A stretch of 64,000 nt of DNA from Gemmataceae bacterium (GTDB lineage Bacteria; Planctomycetota; Planctomycetia; Gemmatales; Gemmataceae). Under the pieces are notes generated by a model. It was not told the DNA's origin. It did no database searches and was given only the letters and a program-made list of their open reading frames with translations. This document shows, piece after piece, positions 60,498-64,000 of this stretch; position 1 is the first letter of the stretch, and each line of letters begins with the position of its first letter. The position numbers were made by a program, and so were the translations under genes. The stretch lies in NCBI GenBank assembly GCA_019636445.1, contig JAHBXO010000013.1, positions 62,001-126,000 of the forward strand, read 5' to 3'.

Positions 60498-62819
60498 ATG
60501 TCGAAACTCAGCCGCGAGCCGTTCTTCTCCTCCCTCGCCCACGCCGCGGCCGATCCGTTCCGGCTGCTGGTCGAATCGGTCGTCGAGTACGCGATCTACA
60601 TGGTGGACCCCGGTGGGCGGATCGCCAGTTGGAACCCCGGCGCGGAGCGGATCTACGGGTACCGCGCGGAGGAGATCATCGGCCAGCCGTTCCATGCGGT
60701 CTATCCGACCGAGGATGTGAAAGCGGGCCGTCATGAAGAAGTCTGGAGCAAGCTGGTTTCGGAAGGGCACTACGAGCAGGAACGCGTGCGGATGCGCAAG
60801 GACGGCACGCGGTTCTGGGCGATCATCACCGCGACGCGCCTGCGGGATGCGCTCGGCAAGGACGCCGGCATCAGCGTGGTGACGCGCGACGTGACCGAAC
60901 GCCGCGCCGCCGAAGACGCGCTCCGCACGGAACGCGATCTTTCGGCCGCCATCCTCGGCAGCCTCCCCGGCATCTACTACGTCTACAACGACCGCCGCCA
61001 GTTCCTCCGCTGGAACCGCCGGTTCGAAGAGGTGACTGGCTACACCCCCGAGGAGATCGCCCGCCTCCACCCGCTGGACCTCTTCGACGGCGAAGACAAA
61101 CGGCTCCTCGCGGAACGCATCGAAGGCGTCTTCCGCGACGGTTACGCCGAAGTGGAAGCCGAAATCGTGGCGAAGGACGGCCGCCGCACGCCCTATTACT
61201 TCAACGGCGCCCGCGCCGAGATCCTCGGCACCACCTGCCTGCTCGGCATGGGCATCGACATCACGGAGCGCCGCCGCGCCGAGCGCGAACTGCGCGCCAC
61301 CGACGAACGCCTCCGCCTCGCGGCCCGGTCCGCCAACGTCGGGCTGTGGGACTGGGACCTCCGCACCGACACGCTTTACTATTCGCCCGAGTGGAAGCGC
61401 CAGCTCGGTTACGAAGATGCCGACCTCGGCAACTCGATCGAGGAATGGCGCTCGCGCGTTCATCCCGACGACCTCGAGCCGACACTCGCCCGCCTCCAGG
61501 AGTTCCGCGATAACCCCGACAGTTCCTACAACGTCGAGTTCCGCCTGAAGCACCGCGACGGCGGCTATCGCTGGATCCTGTCGCAGGCCTCCATTGTGCG
61601 CGACGGTGCCGGTGTGCCGATCCGCATGCTCGGCTCGCACATCGACCTCACCGATCGCCGGAAACTGGAGAAACAGCTCCAGCAGGTTCAGAAGATCGAG
61701 GCCGTCGGCCAGTTGGCGGGCGGCGTCGCCCACGACTTCAACAACCTGCTCACGGTCATCAACGGCTACAGCGAACTCCTGCTCGACCGCCTCGCGGACA
61801 ACGACCCGATGCGCGGCCTGCTGCAGGAGATCCACCGCGCCGGCGACCGCGCCGGCGCCCTCACGCGGCAGTTACTCGCCTTCAGCCGCCAGCAAGTCGT
61901 CGAACCCCAGGTGCTCAGCCTCAATTCCATCGTCATCGACACCGAAAAGATGCTGCGCCGGCTCATCGGCGAGGACATCCTCCTGGCCACGAACCTGGCG
62001 CCGAACCTCGGCAAGGTCCGCGTCGATCCGGGGCAGATCGAACAGGTGCTCGTCAACCTCGCGGTGAACGCGCGGGACGCGATGCCCCGCGGCGGGCACC
62101 TCACCCTCGAAACCATGGCCGTCACCCTCGACGCGAACTATTGCCGCGCCTACAGCGACCTCGTCCCGGGCGAGTACATCCTGCTCGCGGTCAGCGACAA
62201 CGGCACCGGCATGGACGAAGCCACCCAATCCCGCATCTTCGAACCGTTCTTCACCACCAAGCCGGTCGGTCACGGAACCGGTCTGGGCCTCGCGACGGTT
62301 CACGGCATCGTCAAGCAATCGCGCGGGCACGTGGCGGTGTACAGCGAGCCGGGCCACGGGACGACGTTCAAGGTCTACCTGCCCAAGGTTTCGGCCGCGG
62401 CCAGCACGCCCCGCATCGTCGCGGCCCCGGCCCCCATGCCGCCCGGCACCGAAACCGTCCTGCTCGTCGAAGACGAAAACGCCGTCCGCGCGCTCGGCCG
62501 CCACATCCTCCGAAACTGCGGCTACGTCGTGCTCGATTCCGCCAACGGCAAGGACGCGCTCCGCTTCGCCGAAACCCATCCCGGACCGATCCATCTCCTG
62601 ATCTCCGATGTCGTCATGCCCCACCTCGGCGGCCGCGAACTCGCCGAACGCTACACCCGCATCCGGCCCGAATCGCGCGTGCTCTTCCTCTCCGGTTACA
62701 CCGACGATGCCGTGATCCGCCACGGGGTGATCGAAGCCGAGTTCGCCTTCCTGCAAAAGCCGTTCACCCCCTCGGCGCTCGCCCAGAAAGTCCGGACGGT
62801 CCTCGACGCCGAGCGCTGA
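60498..62819 (+). CDS. Hybrid histidine kinase with three PAS domains and a receiver
   Basis: 773 residues from the ATG at 60498. Three PAS domains: ~20-135 (YAIYMVDPGGRIASWNPGAE), ~145-260 and ~270-390 (the last of PAS_3 type, NVGLWDWDLRTDTLYYSPEW), each closed by a DITERR-like PAC motif. HisKA with His412 (GGVAHDFNNLLTVINGYSEL), then HATPase with N-box NLAVNARDAMPRGG and G-box GHGTGLGLATVHGI, and a receiver with Asp704 (LLISDVVMPHLGG) and the Lys in LQKPFTPSAL. No membrane helix, so it is a cytoplasmic sensor. No DNA-binding output domain or response regulator gene is next to it; the partner must lie elsewhere. Confidence 0.95.
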   Translation: MSKLSREPFFSSLAHAAADPFRLLVESVVEYAIYMVDPGGRIASWNPGAERIYGYRAEEIIGQPFHAVYPTEDVKAGRHEEVWSKLVSEGHYEQERVRMRKDGTRFWAIITATRLRDALGKDAGISVVTRDVTERRAAEDALRTERDLSAAILGSLPGIYYVYNDRRQFLRWNRRFEEVTGYTPEEIARLHPLDLFDGEDKRLLAERIEGVFRDGYAEVEAEIVAKDGRRTPYYFNGARAEILGTTCLLGMGIDITERRRAERELRATDERLRLAARSANVGLWDWDLRTDTLYYSPEWKRQLGYEDADLGNSIEEWRSRVHPDDLEPTLARLQEFRDNPDSSYNVEFRLKHRDGGYRWILSQASIVRDGAGVPIRMLGSHIDLTDRRKLEKQLQQVQKIEAVGQLAGGVAHDFNNLLTVINGYSELLLDRLADNDPMRGLLQEIHRAGDRAGALTRQLLAFSRQQVVEPQVLSLNSIVIDTEKMLRRLIGEDILLATNLAPNLGKVRVDPGQIEQVLVNLAVNARDAMPRGGHLTLETMAVTLDANYCRAYSDLVPGEYILLAVSDNGTGMDEATQSRIFEPFFTTKPVGHGTGLGLATVHGIVKQSRGHVAVYSEPGHGTTFKVYLPKVSAAASTPRIVAAPAPMPPGTETVLLVEDENAVRALGRHILRNCGYVVLDSANGKDALRFAETHPGPIHLLISDVVMPHLGGRELAERYTRIRPESRVLFLSGYTDDAVIRHGVIEAEFAFLQKPFTPSALAQKVRTVLDAER

Positions 62820-62857
62820 AGACGGGATACAATCTCGCCATCCCTCGGAGACGATCC

Positions 62858-63757
62858 ATGATTCGCATCGCCGCGCTCGCCGTCGCGCTCCTCGTTGCCG
62901 CGCCCCTCGCGGCCCAACCGAAAAAAGGATCACTCAAGCTCTCCGATGCCAAAGTGAAAACCGAGGCGGTCGTCTTCAAGACGACCCCGCAGGGCGAATT
63001 GAAGCTGCACGTCTTTTATCCCAACGGCTGGACCGCCGCCGACCGCCGACCCGCGATCGTGTTCTTCTTCGGCGGCGGCTGGAAGAGCGGTTCGTACGAA
63101 CAGTTCGTCCCGCAATCGGAATACTTCGCCTCGCGCGGCCTCGTCGCCGTCTCCGCCGAGTATCGGATTCAATCGAAGCACAAGACCACGCCGGACGTTT
63201 GCGTCGAGGACGCGAAGTCGGCGATGCGCTTCGTGCGCGCGAACGCCGCGAAGTACGGCGTCGACCCCGACAAGCTGATCGCGTCCGGCGGTTCGGCGGG
63301 CGGGCACCTCGCAGCGACCACGGCGCTCGTCGAAGGCTTCGACGCGAAGAATGATCCGAAGGTGTCGGCGAAGCCGAACGCGCTCGTCCTCTTCAACCCG
63401 GTCTTGAACATGACGATGCTCGACGGGCGCAAGGTGCCCGGCGCGAACGGCGACGACGTGGCCAAGGCGATCTCGCCGACGCTGTACCTGGCGAAGGACA
63501 CCCCGCCCGCCATCATCTTCTTCGGCACCGCCGACAAGCTGAAAGCGCACGGGACGGAGTACGCGGCGAAGGCGAAGCCGATGGGGGTGCGGGCCGAACT
63601 GTACACCGCGGCGGACCAGCCCCACGGCTTCTTCAACCGCTCCCCGTGGTGCGAGGCGACGGCGGAACAAGCCGATCGCTTCCTGGAATCGCTCGGTTAC
63701 CTGAAAGGTGAGCCGACGGTGAAGGCCAAGCCCGGCGCGGCCCTCGTGCGGGAGTGA
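62858..63757 (+). CDS. Secreted alpha/beta hydrolase (esterase/lipase-like)
   Basis: 299 residues from the ATG at 62858, giving a signal peptide (AALAVALLVAAPLAAQ). The fold marks are the oxyanion region VFFFGGGWKSGS, the nucleophile elbow SGGSAGGHLAAT (Ser), the acid region FFGTADKLKAHG and the His in DQPHGFFNRSP. This is the BD-FAE/hormone-sensitive-lipase-like pattern often found in planctomycetes for acetyl or feruloyl ester removal from polysaccharides. Substrate not known. It lies 38 bases after the histidine kinase stop. Confidence 0.92.
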   Translation: MIRIAALAVALLVAAPLAAQPKKGSLKLSDAKVKTEAVVFKTTPQGELKLHVFYPNGWTAADRRPAIVFFFGGGWKSGSYEQFVPQSEYFASRGLVAVSAEYRIQSKHKTTPDVCVEDAKSAMRFVRANAAKYGVDPDKLIASGGSAGGHLAATTALVEGFDAKNDPKVSAKPNALVLFNPVLNMTMLDGRKVPGANGDDVAKAISPTLYLAKDTPPAIIFFGTADKLKAHGTEYAAKAKPMGVRAELYTAADQPHGFFNRSPWCEATAEQADRFLESLGYLKGEPTVKAKPGAALVRE

Positions 63758-63772
63758 CGTAGACTGGACAGA

Positions 63773-64000
63773 ATGATCGACCTCGACCAGAACGCGACGA
63801 CGCCGGTATTGCCGGAGGCGGAGGAGGCCCGCCGGCGCGTGGAGGAGGAGGCGCCGGGCAATCCGTCGTCGTCGCACGCGCGGGGCCGGGCGGCGCGGCG
63901 ACACCTCGAAGACGCCCGTGAGAAGGTCGCATCGCTTCTCGGTGCGAGCCCCGAAGAAGTGGTCTTTACAAGCGGTGCGACCGAAGCGAACAACCTCGCG
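63773..64000 (+). CDS. Cysteine desulfurase / class V aminotransferase, N-terminal 76 residues (runs off the right edge)
   Basis: The frame is open from an ATG at 63773 to the end of the window. [34 protein letters not shown] and [15 protein letters not shown] are hallmarks of NifS/IscS-type cysteine desulfurases, which use pyridoxal phosphate to release sulfur from cysteine. The active-site Lys and Cys lie beyond the edge. It starts 15 bases after the esterase stop. It could supply sulfur for Fe-S clusters or tRNA; distance from fdhD makes a direct link uncertain. Confidence 0.88.
   Translation, partial: MIDLDQNATTPVLPEAEEARRRVEEEAPGNPSSSHARGRAARRHLEDAREKVASLLGASPEEVVFTSGATEANNLA

Overview
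This 64 kb window is very GC-rich and densely packed with genes. It most likely comes from a planctomycete of the Gemmataceae type. That placement is inferred from gene content: a DUF1559 prepilin-like protein with a partner lipoprotein, several transmembrane Ser/Thr kinases (one with leucine-rich repeats), DUF1552 and ThuA-like proteins, a WD40 protein, a HAF-repeat protein with a PEP-CTERM-like tail, planctomycete-style ResB/CcsA, and many palindromic intergenic repeats. No rRNA, tRNA or CRISPR array was recognised.

Layout. 1-5.6 kb (minus): an AddA/AddB-like recombination nuclease pair (AddA runs off the left edge), an AlkA-type DNA glycosylase and a membrane protein. 5.8-9.8 kb (plus): lipoprotein, ResB, CcsA (cytochrome c maturation). 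10.1-11.3 kb: a complete IS110 element inserted in a palindromic repeat, whose 5' non-coding region folds and matches like a bridge RNA. 11.4-17.5 kb (minus): two Ser/Thr kinases and an aldo/keto reductase. 17.6-22.9 kb (minus): a phage-like island with a small-terminase-like protein, a large terminase, an ABC-ATPase/acetyltransferase fusion split at an A9 slippery run, a secreted beta-rich protein, a secreted papain-like protease and a small thioredoxin-like protein. 23.2-25.3 kb: a DUF1559/lipoprotein pair bracketed by the small terminase gene and a decayed copy of it. 25.6-31 kb (plus): an ABC-2 exporter operon. 31-34.6 kb (minus): an NNPG-domain protein, a glycosyltransferase-like protein, a ThuA-like protein and a HAD phosphatase. 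34.8-37.3 kb: a WD40 protein. 37.5-42.9 kb (plus): a type II fatty-acid/polyketide-like operon with two dehydratases, a ketoreductase, an ACP and a ketosynthase paired with a ketosynthase-like partner that lacks all three catalytic residues. 43-50.6 kb (plus): a hydrolase, a Pro/Ala-rich HEAT-like protein, FdhD, a NicO-type metal exporter, an enolase-superfamily enzyme and a PEP-CTERM protein. 50.6-53.3 kb (minus): MoxR-DUF4058, a DCC protein and an unknown. 54.2-64 kb (plus): DUF1552, a kinase with two small proteins and a cytoplasmic subtilisin, a hybrid histidine kinase, an esterase and the start of a NifS-like cysteine desulfurase.

Working together. Adjacent or overlapping genes support these units: AddB-AddA, ResB-CcsA (ATGA overlap), the exporter ATPase with its permease and membrane-anchored partner, the DH-KR-ACP-DH-CLF-KS operon (an enoyl reductase is absent, so an unsaturated polyene-like product is plausible), FdhD with the metal exporter, MoxR-DUF4058, and kinase-small proteins-subtilisin. 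The strongest points for follow-up are the IS110 bridge RNA with its matching target site, the -1 frameshift/slippage site in the ABC-GNAT gene, the inactive ketosynthase partner, the duplicated terminase fragment, and the palindromic repeats that reach into the 3' ends of coding regions.
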